64,000 nucleotides of DNA from Alphaproteobacteria bacterium. GTDB lineage: Bacteria > Myxococcota_A > UBA796 > GCA-2862545. The DNA lies in the NCBI GenBank assembly GCA_020632915.1, contig JACKEP010000008.1:164398-228397 (forward strand), written 5' to 3'. Shown here in pieces: positions 49,803-60,250 of this stretch. A model generated the notes under the pieces. That model saw only the letters and a program-made list of their open reading frames with translations, did not search any database and was not told the origin of the DNA. The position numbers were made by a program, and so were the translations under genes. Positions within the stretch are counted from its first letter, which is position 1. Every line of letters starts with the position of its first letter.

Positions 49803-50426
49803 CTACCGGGCGGCGGGCACCACACTCGACTGCCACCAGCGCGCGATCTGGAGGTCGACGGCGTCGAACGGCGCGAGGCGTGCGACCGGCTGGCCGGTGG
49901 TGCCGCCGAGGAGCTCGTAGGTGCCGTGACGGGTGAGGCCGTAGACCTCCACGGACTCCTCGATCGGGTCGACGATCCAGGCGTGACCGATGCCCTCGCG
50001 GGCGTAGACCGACAGCTTGAGGAGCCGGTCGCGGCGCGCGGTGGACGGCGACAGCACCTCGGCGACCCAGTCCGGTCGGGCGAGGTAGCCCACGCGGCCG
50101 TCGGGGTGGGGCGCGTAGCGTTCGCGGCGCCAGGCGGCGAGGTCGGGGATCAGCACCTCGTCGGTGGGGTCGTGGGGGGGACCGAGCCACAGCTCCGGCT
50201 CGTAGACGACGATCCACCCGAGCGGACCGTCGCCGAAGTGGTAGCGGAAGCCGAGCTCGCCGCCCGCGACGCTGGCCGTGTACTGATGGGGCGCGGCCGG
50301 GCTCGGCGACAGGTAGAGCGTGCCGCCGATCAGCTCGGCCTTCATGCCCTCGGGGGCATCGAGCACGTCCTGGTAGGTGGCACGGGCGTTCGCCATGGGG
50401 GCATCGTACCCTGGTTCGATCGACAT
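49803..50426 (-). CDS. Uma2-family (DUF820) endonuclease-like protein
   Basis: 207 residues. The restriction-endonuclease-like fold of the Uma2 family is seen in EGMKAELIGGTLYLSP, WIVVYEPELWLG, EVLIPDLAAWRRER, DWVAEVLSPSTARRD (E-x-x-SPST core) and HAWIVDPIEESVEVY. Family members are abundant, often in many copies, with unknown targets. ATG 50426 is preceded by GGAGG at a good distance, so it is preferred over the internal Met at 50396. Divergent from the Cys/Asp-repeat lipoprotein. Confidence 0.9.
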   Translation of the reverse strand: MSIEPGYDAPMANARATYQDVLDAPEGMKAELIGGTLYLSPSPAAPHQYTASVAGGELGFRYHFGDGPLGWIVVYEPELWLGPPHDPTDEVLIPDLAAWRRERYAPHPDGRVGYLARPDWVAEVLSPSTARRDRLLKLSVYAREGIGHAWIVDPIEESVEVYGLTRHGTYELLGGTTGQPVARLAPFDAVDLQIARWWQSSVVPAAR

Positions 50427-50544
50427 CGGGCGATCCTCCGGACCCCTTGCCTACGACGCGCGGCGCGGGACGTCGCGGAAGCGCGGGGCGGCTCCCGGGT
50501 CGCCGACGCGACGCGGTCGGGGGTCGTCCGGACGGCCCCGCCAG

Positions 50545-50562
50545 TGTCAGCGGCTGTCAGCG
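50545..50562. promoter_or_regulatory. Two TGTCAGCG repeats one helical turn apart
   Basis: TGTCAGCG occurs at 50545-50552 and 50555-50562, with a 10-bp period, so both copies face the same side of the DNA. Direct repeats with this period are typical of response-regulator sites. It lies in the 247-bp divergent region, 112 bases from the lipoprotein ATG. Confidence 0.35.
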
Positions 50563-50582
50563 CGTGGCGCGGTGGTTCGGGT

Positions 50583-50613
50583 GAAGCCAGCCGTGCGCAC
50601 GGCGGGTGGCTTC
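50583..50613. promoter_or_regulatory. Nested inverted repeat in divergent intergenic region
   Basis: Outer arms GAAGCCA (50583-50589) and TGGCTTC (50607-50613) enclose a perfect palindrome CCGTGCGCACGG (50591-50602). It could be an operator or a 5' leader hairpin of the 50674 gene, 60 bases downstream. Confidence 0.4.
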
Positions 50614-50673
50614 GGTCCCGCACCGGTCGCCACACCGCACCCGTCGCACCGCGACAGACACCCTGGAGATCCC

Positions 50674-51858
50674 ATGAGGTTCCCGATTCCCCTGGCCGTG
50701 CTCGTCGGCGTCGCGGGCTGTGCCCGCACCACGTCGTCGGTGTGCACCGAGCTCTGTCCATCGCTGGGGGGAGACGCCCTGGCGGCCTGCATCATCGACG
50801 CGGAGAGCTGTTCGTCCGACCCGGTGGCGACGCAGTCCGCGTGTGTGGAGGCCGTGCAGGCCAGCTACCAGTCCTACTGCGAGGTCTCCGACAGCGACGT
50901 GGATGTGGACGAGGACGGCGTCTCAGCGCTGGAGGACTGCGACGACGAGAACCCCGACGTGGGGTTCCGGGTCCTCGACGTCGACTGCGACGGCGTGATT
51001 GCGGCCTACGACTGCGACGACGCGGACCCGAACGTCGGCAGCAAGCAGGACGACATGGACTGCGACGGCGTGCCCACGGCCGAGGACTGCGACGACCGCG
51101 ACAGCACGGCGCCCAGCGCCGACGACGCCGACTGCGATGGCGTCGACGTCGACCGCGACTGTGACGACGACGACGCGGCCGTCGGCGCGTGCCCGCTGGG
51201 CATCGAGTACGTCTCGGCGACGTGGGTCGGGACTGGGGACATCGTGGGGGCGACGTGTCCGGCCGGCAAGCTCGTCGTGGGAGGCGGGTTCCGGACCTCG
51301 GCCTCCGGTCCGCGCTTCTACGGCATGTTCCCGTCGGGCGACGGCCGGTCCTGGGGCGTGTTCACCGACGTGGGAGGTTCGGTCACGGTGTACGCGGCGT
51401 GTGTCAGCGCCTCCCTTCTCAGCAACTACGAGGTGTACACGCAGTCGGCGAGCGTCACGCCCAACACCCATCCCTTCACCAACTACCTGGCGTGCCCCTC
51501 GGGCAAGACCCTGCTCGGCGGCGGTGCCCGGTTCCCGTTCGATGCGCAGGGCACGATGTTGAACGTGGACGAGTTCCCCACGGTCAACCCCGAGCGCATC
51601 GGCGTGTCGACCCTGAACCAGACCGGCCTGACCCAGTCCCTGGAGATGCGTGTCATCTGCGCCAACGTCGACGCCACGGTGTACGTCAAGAAGACGGCCG
51701 GTGACGCCAGCGCGTGCGATGGAGCCGGTGGCAACCGCGTGCTCGGCGTCGGGGCGAGCTGGTCCGGCACCCTGTGGAACGCCTCCCTTGGCGCAGGCGC
51801 GGGCGAGGTGTCGTCCACGGTCGGCGTCGGGACGACCACGGTGGTGTGCGTCGAGTAG
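50674..51858 (+). CDS. Lipoprotein with Asp/Cys metal-binding repeats
   Basis: 394 residues from ATG 50674 behind GGAG. Lipobox GVAGCA (Cys16). Residues 75-160 hold four repeats of the putative metal-binding motif, DCDGVxxxxDCDDxDP-like (DVDCDGVIAAYDCDDADP, DMDCDGVPTAEDCDDRD, DADCDGVDVDRDCDDDD), with regular Cys and Asp probably binding calcium. The C-terminal part has paired cysteines in repeated strands (GATCPAGKLVVGGGFR and LACPSGKTLLGGGARF), a two-copy beta domain. Such surface proteins are frequent in myxobacteria-like genomes. Function unknown. Confidence 0.85.
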   Translation: MRFPIPLAVLVGVAGCARTTSSVCTELCPSLGGDALAACIIDAESCSSDPVATQSACVEAVQASYQSYCEVSDSDVDVDEDGVSALEDCDDENPDVGFRVLDVDCDGVIAAYDCDDADPNVGSKQDDMDCDGVPTAEDCDDRDSTAPSADDADCDGVDVDRDCDDDDAAVGACPLGIEYVSATWVGTGDIVGATCPAGKLVVGGGFRTSASGPRFYGMFPSGDGRSWGVFTDVGGSVTVYAACVSASLLSNYEVYTQSASVTPNTHPFTNYLACPSGKTLLGGGARFPFDAQGTMLNVDEFPTVNPERIGVSTLNQTGLTQSLEMRVICANVDATVYVKKTAGDASACDGAGGNRVLGVGASWSGTLWNASLGAGAGEVSSTVGVGTTTVVCVE

Positions 51859-51864
51859 GTCGTC

Positions 51865-51880
51865 GGTCGGTCGACCGACC
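51865..51880. terminator. Perfect palindrome between convergent genes
   Basis: GGTCGGTC joined to GACCGACC gives a 6-bp stem with a TCGA tetraloop, 6 bases after the TAG at 51856-51858. Further out, TCGAGTAG (51851-51858) and CTACTCGA (51928-51935), each containing a stop codon, are also complementary. Confidence 0.4.
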
Positions 51881-51927
51881 TCGGCAGGCCGCGCGCACGT
51901 CACGGGACGGCGCGCAGTCTCGGTCCC

Positions 51928-52839
51928 CTACTCGATGCGGTCGGGTGCCGACACGCGGCAGGTCGTCTCGTCCACGACGACCGCCCAGCCCCCGCACGCG
52001 ACCGGCGGCAGCACCTGGTAGACGTAGCCCTTGCCCGCCGCGCCGCTCGTGCCCATGCCCCACGGCGGCGCGACCATGCCGGTGGGGGACAGCGGCAGCG
52101 GGGTGCCCGCGCACGGTCCGGCGGGGACGACGCCTCCGCTCCCCAGGCTCGGGCTCGCGACCACGCGGACCGGACCGGACGGCGTGGCGTCGCGCCAGCC
52201 GAAGACGCCGACGCCCTGGGTGCCGCACGCGGGCTGGGTGGCCAGCAGCGTGGGCACGACGCGGCTGTCGTCGAACGCGATGTCGTCGAGGGCGACGTAG
52301 GCGGGGCTGCCGCCTGCCTCCACGCCGACGATGTAGATCAACCACACCCCCGACGCCCCCGGGAAGGTCAGCGTGGCGCCGGACGCCGGGAGTGGCTGGG
52401 TGGACGAGGCGATGGGGTTGCCGGCCGCGTCGACGTAGCTGACCGAGACCTGCGTGGCGTGGATGTTGCCGATGAGGCACGCGTCGAAGCCGCCCATCGT
52501 GATCACGCCGGGCTGGCAGTTGGTGGGGCCGGCGTGAACCGTCAGCGTGCCGATGTCGAGCGGTCCACCCGACACAGGGTGCATCACCACCCCCAGGCCC
52601 CCGGCGTCGGGCGACCCGGCGTAGTCGGGGTGAGCGTCGCACACCGTCCAGAAGTTGAGCGAGAAGCCGCTCGCGAGCTCGAACGCGATCAGCGACCACT
52701 CGTCGTGGACCTGCGCGCCGTTGGCCGTGTGGCCGGTGCCGGTGCACGCCAGGTCGTCGAAGTCGAACAGGACGGGCGCGGCCGACGCCGGAGCGGCCCA
52801 CACGCAGGCGGACAACAGGGGCAGGATCCAGCGGGACAT
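51928..52839 (-). CDS. Exported protein of unknown function
   Basis: 303 residues from ATG 52839. The N-terminus MSRWILPLLSACVWAAPASA allows either signal peptidase I cleavage after ASA or, less likely, lipidation at L-S-A-C. The mature part begins VLFDFDDLACTGTGHT and is beta-rich with eight cysteines, suggesting a secreted jelly-roll-like domain (IGTLTVHAGPTNCQPGVITM, VALDDIAFDD). The latter resembles domains that decorate extracellular proteins. No enzymatic motif. Confidence 0.7.
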   Translation of the reverse strand: MSRWILPLLSACVWAAPASAAPVLFDFDDLACTGTGHTANGAQVHDEWSLIAFELASGFSLNFWTVCDAHPDYAGSPDAGGLGVVMHPVSGGPLDIGTLTVHAGPTNCQPGVITMGGFDACLIGNIHATQVSVSYVDAAGNPIASSTQPLPASGATLTFPGASGVWLIYIVGVEAGGSPAYVALDDIAFDDSRVVPTLLATQPACGTQGVGVFGWRDATPSGPVRVVASPSLGSGGVVPAGPCAGTPLPLSPTGMVAPPWGMGTSGAAGKGYVYQVLPPVACGGWAVVVDETTCRVSAPDRIE

Positions 52840-52845
52840 GGGGCC

Positions 52846-52882
52846 TCCGGGCCACGGGGTCCTCGCAGGGTACCAGCCCGGA
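52846..52882 (-). terminator. Inverted repeat downstream of the spoVR operon
   Basis: TCCGGGC (52846-52852) and GCCCGGA (52876-52882) flank a 23-nt loop, 18 bases past the last stop codon of the operon. Weak because of the long loop. Confidence 0.3.
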
Positions 52883-52899
52883 CGGCGTCGTCGCGCGTC

Positions 52900-53334
52900 C
52901 TACCCCTCCAGCTCGTCGAGCAGGTGGCCCAGCTGCTCGCGCGTGACGTCCCAGGGTGCGTCCTGGCGGTCGCCGTCGGCCCCCACCCGCACCTTGCGGA
53001 CCGCCGTCTCGCGTGTGCCGTCGACATGGACCTCGTAGAACTCGCGGTCGCGCATCCGGTCGGGCCGGGAGCGGAGCACCGCACCCCCGAGCGCAGGGTC
53101 GACCTCGACGGGCACGACCGGGTCGGGCACCGATCGCAGGTCGTGGGCGAGGCGCTCGGCCTCGGCGGCGATGTCGCGATCGCGGGCACGGTGCACCCGC
53201 ACGCCCCCGATGCGCACGCCGATGGCGTCGGCCTTCTCGACGTCGACGTCGGCCCAGGCCTTGCCCTTGTGGACGCGGACCTTGCCCTGCGGGGCGTCGT
53301 CGAGCGCGTGGTCGAGGGACGTGCGCCAGCTCAT
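52900..53334 (-). CDS. Small protein appended to the prkA-DUF444-spoVR operon
   Basis: 144 residues from ATG 53334, overlapping the spoVR stop by 4 bases (ATGA). Soluble and rich in charged residues: KVRVHKGKAWADVDVEKAD, RARDRDIAAEAERLAHDL, then DREFYEVHVDGTRETAVRKV and a helical end. It looks like an alpha/beta domain, with no cysteine and no signal peptide. It is not one of the three genes usual in this cassette and the family is not recognised. Translational coupling implies a stoichiometric role with SpoVR. Confidence 0.75.
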   Translation of the reverse strand: MSWRTSLDHALDDAPQGKVRVHKGKAWADVDVEKADAIGVRIGGVRVHRARDRDIAAEAERLAHDLRSVPDPVVPVEVDPALGGAVLRSRPDRMRDREFYEVHVDGTRETAVRKVRVGADGDRQDAPWDVTREQLGHLLDELEG

Positions 53335-54887
53335 TCGTCCTCCTCCTGGAAGGCGGGCTCGCCCCGCACGTGCGCGTTCGTGCGCTCCATCGTCGAGCCG
53401 TCGTGGGTCAGCGTGATCGGGCGGTCCTCCAGGAAGGTCTGCAGGTGGACCGGCCGCGTCCAGATGCGGGCCATGTTGCCCAGCACGCGCTCGGCGTAGT
53501 CGAGCTGGATGTCGAGGCCCTCGTGGGGGTGGTCGAGGAGCAGCTCGTGGCGGCCGTTGACGTTGGCGTCCACCACGTAGATGCGGGGCGCGCCGCGGCT
53601 GGCGAGCATGTCGAGCACCTGGCCCTTGACCTCCTTGAACCCGGTGCTGTCGGGCACCCACTGCTTGGTGCGCTTGTCGTAGCGGGTGGTGAACATGCCG
53701 TGGTGACGGACGAAGTCCTCGGTGAGGAAGGTGTCGAGGAAGCTGATGTCGTTGTGGGTGCGCCGCACCTCGAAGATCTTGGCCCGCCCCTGGCCCGCAC
53801 CCGTGTTCCACCGGTCCTGCTCGAGGGGGTCGGTGCAGTCCATCCAGGCCTTGCCGAACCGGCCCTTGTCCCAGCGCTCCTCGATGTGGCGCCACAGCTT
53901 GACGCCGAGCGCGTAGGGGTTGAGCTGCCCGGGCCGCGTGGCCATCGTGCCCGCGTTGTGGTCGGCGTAGTCGACGATCTCGGCGTCCGTGAGGATGTGC
54001 TCGGTCATCATCTTGGTGTGCCAGTAGCTGGCCCACCCCTCGTTCATGATCTTCGTCATCGCCTGGGGCGCGAAGTAGCGGGCCTCGTCGTAGACGATGC
54101 GCATCAGGTCCTGCTGCCACCGCTCCAGCGGCGCGTGGCGGAGCAGGAAGCCGAGCACGTCGCGCTCGGGCGACTCGGGGAAGCCCTTCATCTTCGCCAG
54201 GTCGGCCTCGCGGCGGGCGCGCTGGGCCTGCAGGAACTCCGGCGGGTTGATGTGGGGGTCCATGTAGTCCTTGGCCGGCAGCTTGCCGACCGTCCGGTCG
54301 AGGCTGGCGCGCTCGATGTCGTCCTCGGTGACCGTGCGCTGGCGCACCAGGTAGGGCGCGTAGGGGTCGATGAGGTTGTCGAGGCTGACGCACATCTCCA
54401 GGAACTGCTCGACCTGGCTGACCCCGTGGCGGTCCATGTGCTGCTGCACCTTCACCGCGTGGTTGGCCATCTGGTCGAGCATCTTGCGGTTGGTGGGCGC
54501 GAACCACGCGTTGTTCTTGAAGAAGTCGACGTGGCCGTACACGTGGGCCATCACGAGCTTCTGGTCGACCACGAGGTTGCAGTCCATCAGGTAGGCGTAC
54601 GAGGGGTCGGTGTTGATCACCATCTCGTAGATCTTCGACAGGCCGAACTCGTAGGACTTCTGCATCTGCAGGTAGTCCATGCCGAAGCGCCAGTGGGGGT
54701 AGCGCACGGGGAACCCGCCGTACGCCGCCACCATGTTGATCTCCTCGTAGGTGCACATCACGTAGACGGTGTCGAAGAAGTCGAGGCCGTAGCCGCGGGC
54801 GAGCTGTTCGATCTCGCGGCGGGCGGTCTCGAGCTCGGGGGGCAGGTCGCGACCGTCCCGCAGGAAGCGCTGGGAGATCACTGCCAT
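53331..54887 (-). CDS. spoVR: SpoVR family protein
   Basis: 518 residues, family length. Typical motifs: YVMCTYEEINMVAAYGGFP, HWRFGMDYLQMQKSYEFGLS, YVVDANVNGRHEL at the end, and the conserved centre NEGWASYWHTKMM (with the His/Glu pattern characteristic of the family). Known as a spore-cortex protein in Bacillus and YcgB in Escherichia, with unclear biochemistry. Its ATG shares one base with the DUF444 stop (TGATG). Together with DUF444 and PrkA it forms the conserved stress/starvation cassette. Confidence 0.96.
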   Translation of the reverse strand: MAVISQRFLRDGRDLPPELETARREIEQLARGYGLDFFDTVYVMCTYEEINMVAAYGGFPVRYPHWRFGMDYLQMQKSYEFGLSKIYEMVINTDPSYAYLMDCNLVVDQKLVMAHVYGHVDFFKNNAWFAPTNRKMLDQMANHAVKVQQHMDRHGVSQVEQFLEMCVSLDNLIDPYAPYLVRQRTVTEDDIERASLDRTVGKLPAKDYMDPHINPPEFLQAQRARREADLAKMKGFPESPERDVLGFLLRHAPLERWQQDLMRIVYDEARYFAPQAMTKIMNEGWASYWHTKMMTEHILTDAEIVDYADHNAGTMATRPGQLNPYALGVKLWRHIEERWDKGRFGKAWMDCTDPLEQDRWNTGAGQGRAKIFEVRRTHNDISFLDTFLTEDFVRHHGMFTTRYDKRTKQWVPDSTGFKEVKGQVLDMLASRGAPRIYVVDANVNGRHELLLDHPHEGLDIQLDYAERVLGNMARIWTRPVHLQTFLEDRPITLTHDGSTMERTNAHVRGEPAFQEEDE

Positions 54888-55954
54888 CAGTTGCCTCGCC
54901 CGAGGAGCTCCTTGATGGACTCCATGATGTGGTCGCGGTCGGGGATGCGGGACAGCACCACCTTGTCGTCGTCGGGGAAGGCGGCCCGCAGGTCCTTGTA
55001 GAACTGACCGGAGCCGTACTGGCTGTCGACCTGGCCGTAGCTGAACTGGTTGGACCACGGCACGAGCTTGGTCTTGAGCATCTCGATGCAGCTGCGCGTG
55101 TCGGCCTGGCTCCAGTTGTCACCGTCGCTGAAGTGGAACGGGTAGATGTTCCAGTCGTCGAGCGGGTACTCGTTCTCGATGATCTGGATCGCCAGCTTGA
55201 ACGCCGACGAGATCAGCGTGCCGCCCGACTCGCGGGTGCGGAAGAACGTGTCGCGGTCGACCTCGCGCGCGGCGGCGTCGTGGATGAGGAAGCGGGTGTC
55301 GACATCGCGGTAGTGGTGCCGGATCCACATGTCGATCCAGAACGCCTCGGACCGCACGATCTCCTTCTGCTGCTCGCCCATCGAGCCCGACACGTCCATC
55401 ATGTAGAGCACCACGGCGGCGCTGCGGGGCTCGGTCTCGGGCACGAAGCTGCGGTAGCGGACGTCGTCCTTGTGGGGGACGATCACCGGCCGCTTCGGGT
55501 CGTACTGGCCCGCGGCGATCGTGCGGCGCAGCGCTTGGCGGTAGGTGCGCCGGAAGTGCCGCAGGCTCTCGGGTCCCTTCTGGGAGATGCCCTTGAACTT
55601 GTGGCGCACGGTGCGCGCGTCCTTGCTGCCCTTGGGCTCGATCCGCGGCAGCTCCAGCTCCTCGCCCAGCAGCTCGGCGAGCTCCTCGACGCTGATCTCC
55701 ACCTCCAGGAGGTGCTCGCCCGCGTCCTCCCCGGCCTGCTGTCCCTGGCCCGGCCCGTTGCCCTGGCCCACGCCCTTCTTGTTGTCGCCGTAGACCAGGT
55801 GGGGGATGCCGATGCGGGGCAGCGGGACGGACACGATGCGGCCGCCCTGCTTGCCGAGCAGCTCGCCCGACGACATGTACTTGCGGAGCTCGCGACGGAC
55901 GCGACCCTTGACGATGTCGCGGAACCGGCCGAGGTCGTTGTCGATGCGCAGCAT
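54887..55954 (-). CDS. yeaH: DUF444 (YeaH) family von Willebrand-like protein
   Basis: 355 residues. The start DNDLGRFRDIVKGRVRRELR and the central MIDAS-like MDVSGSMGEQQKEIVRSEAF identify DUF444/YeaH. A low-complexity Gly/Gln insertion (GQGNGPGQGQQAGEDAGE) is usual in the family. The conserved TRESGGTLISSAFKLA and YPFHFSDGDNWSQADT follow. It works with PrkA (YeaG) in the stress response; partner roles are known only genetically. It lies 15 bases after prkA and one base overlaps spoVR. Confidence 0.96.
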   Translation of the reverse strand: MLRIDNDLGRFRDIVKGRVRRELRKYMSSGELLGKQGGRIVSVPLPRIGIPHLVYGDNKKGVGQGNGPGQGQQAGEDAGEHLLEVEISVEELAELLGEELELPRIEPKGSKDARTVRHKFKGISQKGPESLRHFRRTYRQALRRTIAAGQYDPKRPVIVPHKDDVRYRSFVPETEPRSAAVVLYMMDVSGSMGEQQKEIVRSEAFWIDMWIRHHYRDVDTRFLIHDAAAREVDRDTFFRTRESGGTLISSAFKLAIQIIENEYPLDDWNIYPFHFSDGDNWSQADTRSCIEMLKTKLVPWSNQFSYGQVDSQYGSGQFYKDLRAAFPDDDKVVLSRIPDRDHIMESIKELLGRGN

Positions 55955-55969
55955 CGTGGGCGTGCCCTC

Positions 55970-58012
<2,043 letters not shown>

Positions 58013-58277
58013 TGCGCTCTCTCCTCCGTGTGGACGAGCCCCTGGCGTGGGGTCCGACAAACGGCCTGGTGACGGGAGAGCGAAGGGGGGGTCAGGTGAT
58101 CTGCGCCGAGGGGCGCCTCGTCCATCTGACCCTCAGGATGACGCGGAACGTCCCCGTGTGCGAGCGCGTTTTGTGCGTCCCCTGCGCGCAGGCGGTGCGT
58201 GGTCGACATGCAAAGACAGCGATCGACCGACGATGTCGACGGATCCTGCGCGCGGATCGCACCCGCGGGACAGGTGT

Positions 58278-58290
58278 CCGGCGTTACCGG
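58278..58290. promoter_or_regulatory. CCGGCGTTACCGG element, copy 1
   Basis: CCGG-CGTTA-CCGG. A near-identical copy lies 78 bp downstream (12 of 13 bases the same). Candidate operator for prkA or the divergent gene. Confidence 0.4.
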
Positions 58291-58355
58291 AGATGACGGA
58301 CGCGTGAACATCGTGGCCGCGCGCGCCACCGCGCGCGTCCGATCCGCCGCGTCGA

Positions 58356-58368
58356 CCGGTGTTACCGG
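58356..58368. promoter_or_regulatory. CCGGTGTTACCGG element, copy 2
   Basis: CCGG-TGTTA-CCGG, 21 bases upstream of the ATG at 58389. It differs from copy 1 only at the C/T after the first CCGG. Confidence 0.4.
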
Positions 58369-58388
58369 CGGGCAGCCCGCGGAGCCCG

Positions 58389-60179
58389 ATGGAACCTCCC
58401 CGCCGTGCCCACCTGCTCGGGGTCGCGCTCGTCGCCGCCGTGGTGCGGCTGTCGGTGGTGCTCCACCCGATCCACGGCGCCATCGACGTGGAGGAGGGTG
58501 CGACGCCGGCGGCGGCGCTGATGCTGCTCTGGCGGGGCTTCGGCACGCTCTGGCACTACCGCTACACGGGCGTGTGCGGCGGCTGCACGCTGGGCACCCT
58601 CGCCGCCGCGCCGGTGTTCGCGGCGGTGGGGCCGACGGTGCTCGCGTGGAAGGCGCTGCTGCTGGCGTTCCCGGTGACGCTCGCCTGCGCGGCGTGGACG
58701 GTCGGGTGGCGCCGCGACGGCCTCGGCGGCGCCGTCCTGCTCACCGCCGCCGTGGTGCTGCCGCCCGCGCTCGGCGACGCGATGCTCCTGCGAGGCTGGC
58801 TCAACCACGCCGAGTCCACCTGCCTCGCCCTGGCGGCGGTGGCGCTGGCGACGACGGCGACCGGGGTGCACAGGACGCTGGCGGCGGGCCTCCTGGCCGG
58901 GCTGGCGATCGCGGTGGGGCTGACGGGCGTCGTGACGGTGGCGGCCCTCCTCCTCGTGCTGGTCGTGGAGCGGGCGTGGCGCCAGGCGGCGGCGTTCGCG
59001 GCGGGCGCGTCGTGGTGCGCGCTCACCTGGATCGCGGCGTGGTGGGGCGGCGTGGACCCGTTCGACCTGCAGACCCGGCTGGCGTGGGCGTGGACCGACC
59101 GGGACGTCGGGACACGGCTGGCGGAGCTCGTCGAGGGCGTGCGGCTCGACCACGTCTTCGGCCTGGGGCCGTGGGTGCTCCCGGGGTCCGGCGTGCCGCT
59201 GCTGGTCGCGTTCGCGGTGGCGGCCGTGCTCGTCGCACGGGGCGGCGATCGCCTCGGCCGCACCGCGCTCGTCGCCTGGGTCGGGTGGCTTGCGGTGCTC
59301 GTGGCCGGCCCGGCCGAGCTGCACGCGAGTCGCCCGCCCTACGTGGCCCACGACCGCTACCTGGTGGTGCTGTCGCTGCTGACGCCGGTGGTCGTCGCGG
59401 AGGGTGGGCGCGTCGCGTGGCGACAGGGCCGGCGCGGCCTGGGCGCGGGCCTGGCCGCCGCGGTGCTCGCCGTGGGGGTGGGGACGGTGGCGGTGCGGCT
59501 CGCGGGCCCGAAGGTCCCGGTCATCGCGCTGCAGGAGCCCGTGGTGTGGCCGTGGCTGGCGGTGGTCGAGGTCAAGCACGGGCTGCCGACGGTGCCGTGG
59601 CGCTGTGGCGACGATCCCCGCTGTGCGTCGGTGCGCGACGTGTCGGCGGGGGCGCGCGTGGGCCCCGCCGACCTCGTCGACGCGCCCGACGACGTCGTGG
59701 ACACACGGGCGTGGCGGATGGGGGTCGCCGCCGGTGTGGGGGCGTGGCTGCCACCGCTGGCCGGCACGGCCACGGTAGACGACACCTGGCAGGCGCTGCG
59801 CCCGCTCCCTGGCGTGGACGACGCCATGTGGGCGATGGCGCTGTCCACGCGGCGGGGTCTGGAGACGGCCGTGGCCGCCGTCGGCGCCGGGGACGGCCTG
59901 ACCGCCGCGCGGCGTCGTCAGCTGGGGTGGGCGTGGGGCATCCGCCACGGCGTGCGCCTCGACGTGCGCGCCCCGGAGTGCCCGAACCCGGACCCGGACT
60001 TCGGGGTGGGCTGGGCGCGCGCCCAGGGGCAGCTCGACGGCGCCCGCTGGGGCGGCGGCTTCACCGCGGTCGGTGTGGCCACGTGGGAGCCGGCGATGCG
60101 CACGGCCTACGCGGGGGGGGTCGCGGACGCGCGCGAGGGCGGCGCGCGGTGGGTGCCGACGCTGGACGCGGGGCGGTAG
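58389..60179 (+). CDS. Polytopic membrane protein, GT-C glycosyltransferase-like
   Basis: 596 residues from ATG 58389. About nine to ten transmembrane helices lie in residues 8-400 (LLGVALVAAVVRLSVVL, ALLLAFPVTLACAAW, LLAGLAIAVGLTGVVTVAAL). The first loop contains acidic residues (GAIDVEEGATPAAALML) where GT-C/ArnT-like enzymes keep their catalytic Asp; the RYLVVLSLL helix late in the domain also fits. The C-terminal 190 residues are extracytoplasmic. A polyprenyl-phosphate-sugar transferase is plausible but not shown. Confidence 0.75.
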   Translation: MEPPRRAHLLGVALVAAVVRLSVVLHPIHGAIDVEEGATPAAALMLLWRGFGTLWHYRYTGVCGGCTLGTLAAAPVFAAVGPTVLAWKALLLAFPVTLACAAWTVGWRRDGLGGAVLLTAAVVLPPALGDAMLLRGWLNHAESTCLALAAVALATTATGVHRTLAAGLLAGLAIAVGLTGVVTVAALLLVLVVERAWRQAAAFAAGASWCALTWIAAWWGGVDPFDLQTRLAWAWTDRDVGTRLAELVEGVRLDHVFGLGPWVLPGSGVPLLVAFAVAAVLVARGGDRLGRTALVAWVGWLAVLVAGPAELHASRPPYVAHDRYLVVLSLLTPVVVAEGGRVAWRQGRRGLGAGLAAAVLAVGVGTVAVRLAGPKVPVIALQEPVVWPWLAVVEVKHGLPTVPWRCGDDPRCASVRDVSAGARVGPADLVDAPDDVVDTRAWRMGVAAGVGAWLPPLAGTATVDDTWQALRPLPGVDDAMWAMALSTRRGLETAVAAVGAGDGLTAARRRQLGWAWGIRHGVRLDVRAPECPNPDPDFGVGWARAQGQLDGARWGGGFTAVGVATWEPAMRTAYAGGVADAREGGARWVPTLDAGR

Positions 60180-60250
60180 GACGGTCGGGTCCATCGTCGC
60201 GTGCACGGACCGGCGCGTTCCCGGCGCGTGCCGACCGTCGCGAGGGTCCC
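60180..60250. other. Intergenic inverted and direct repeats
   Basis: GACGGTCGG (60180-60188) and CCGACCGTC (60231-60239) are a perfect 9-bp inverted repeat with a 42-nt loop; within the loop CGGCGCGT repeats 11 bp apart (60211, 60222). It follows the stop of the membrane-protein gene and may act as terminator. Confidence 0.35.

Larger units (their letters stand above)
58013..58388. other. Long divergent intergenic region, no gene
   Basis: 376 bases between prkA and the membrane-protein gene. Open frames exist on both strands but are Arg/Pro-rich shadow frames without ribosome-binding sites. It contains the two CCGG-N5-CCGG elements annotated separately and an AT-tolerant GCGTTTTGTGC spot at about 58167. 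No RNA gene or clear -10/-35 was recognised. Confidence 0.6.

Noticed and set aside
50410..50425. GGTTCGATC as a tRNA T-loop
   Set aside because: No acceptor, D or anticodon stem can be formed around it; it is the start of the Uma2 gene.
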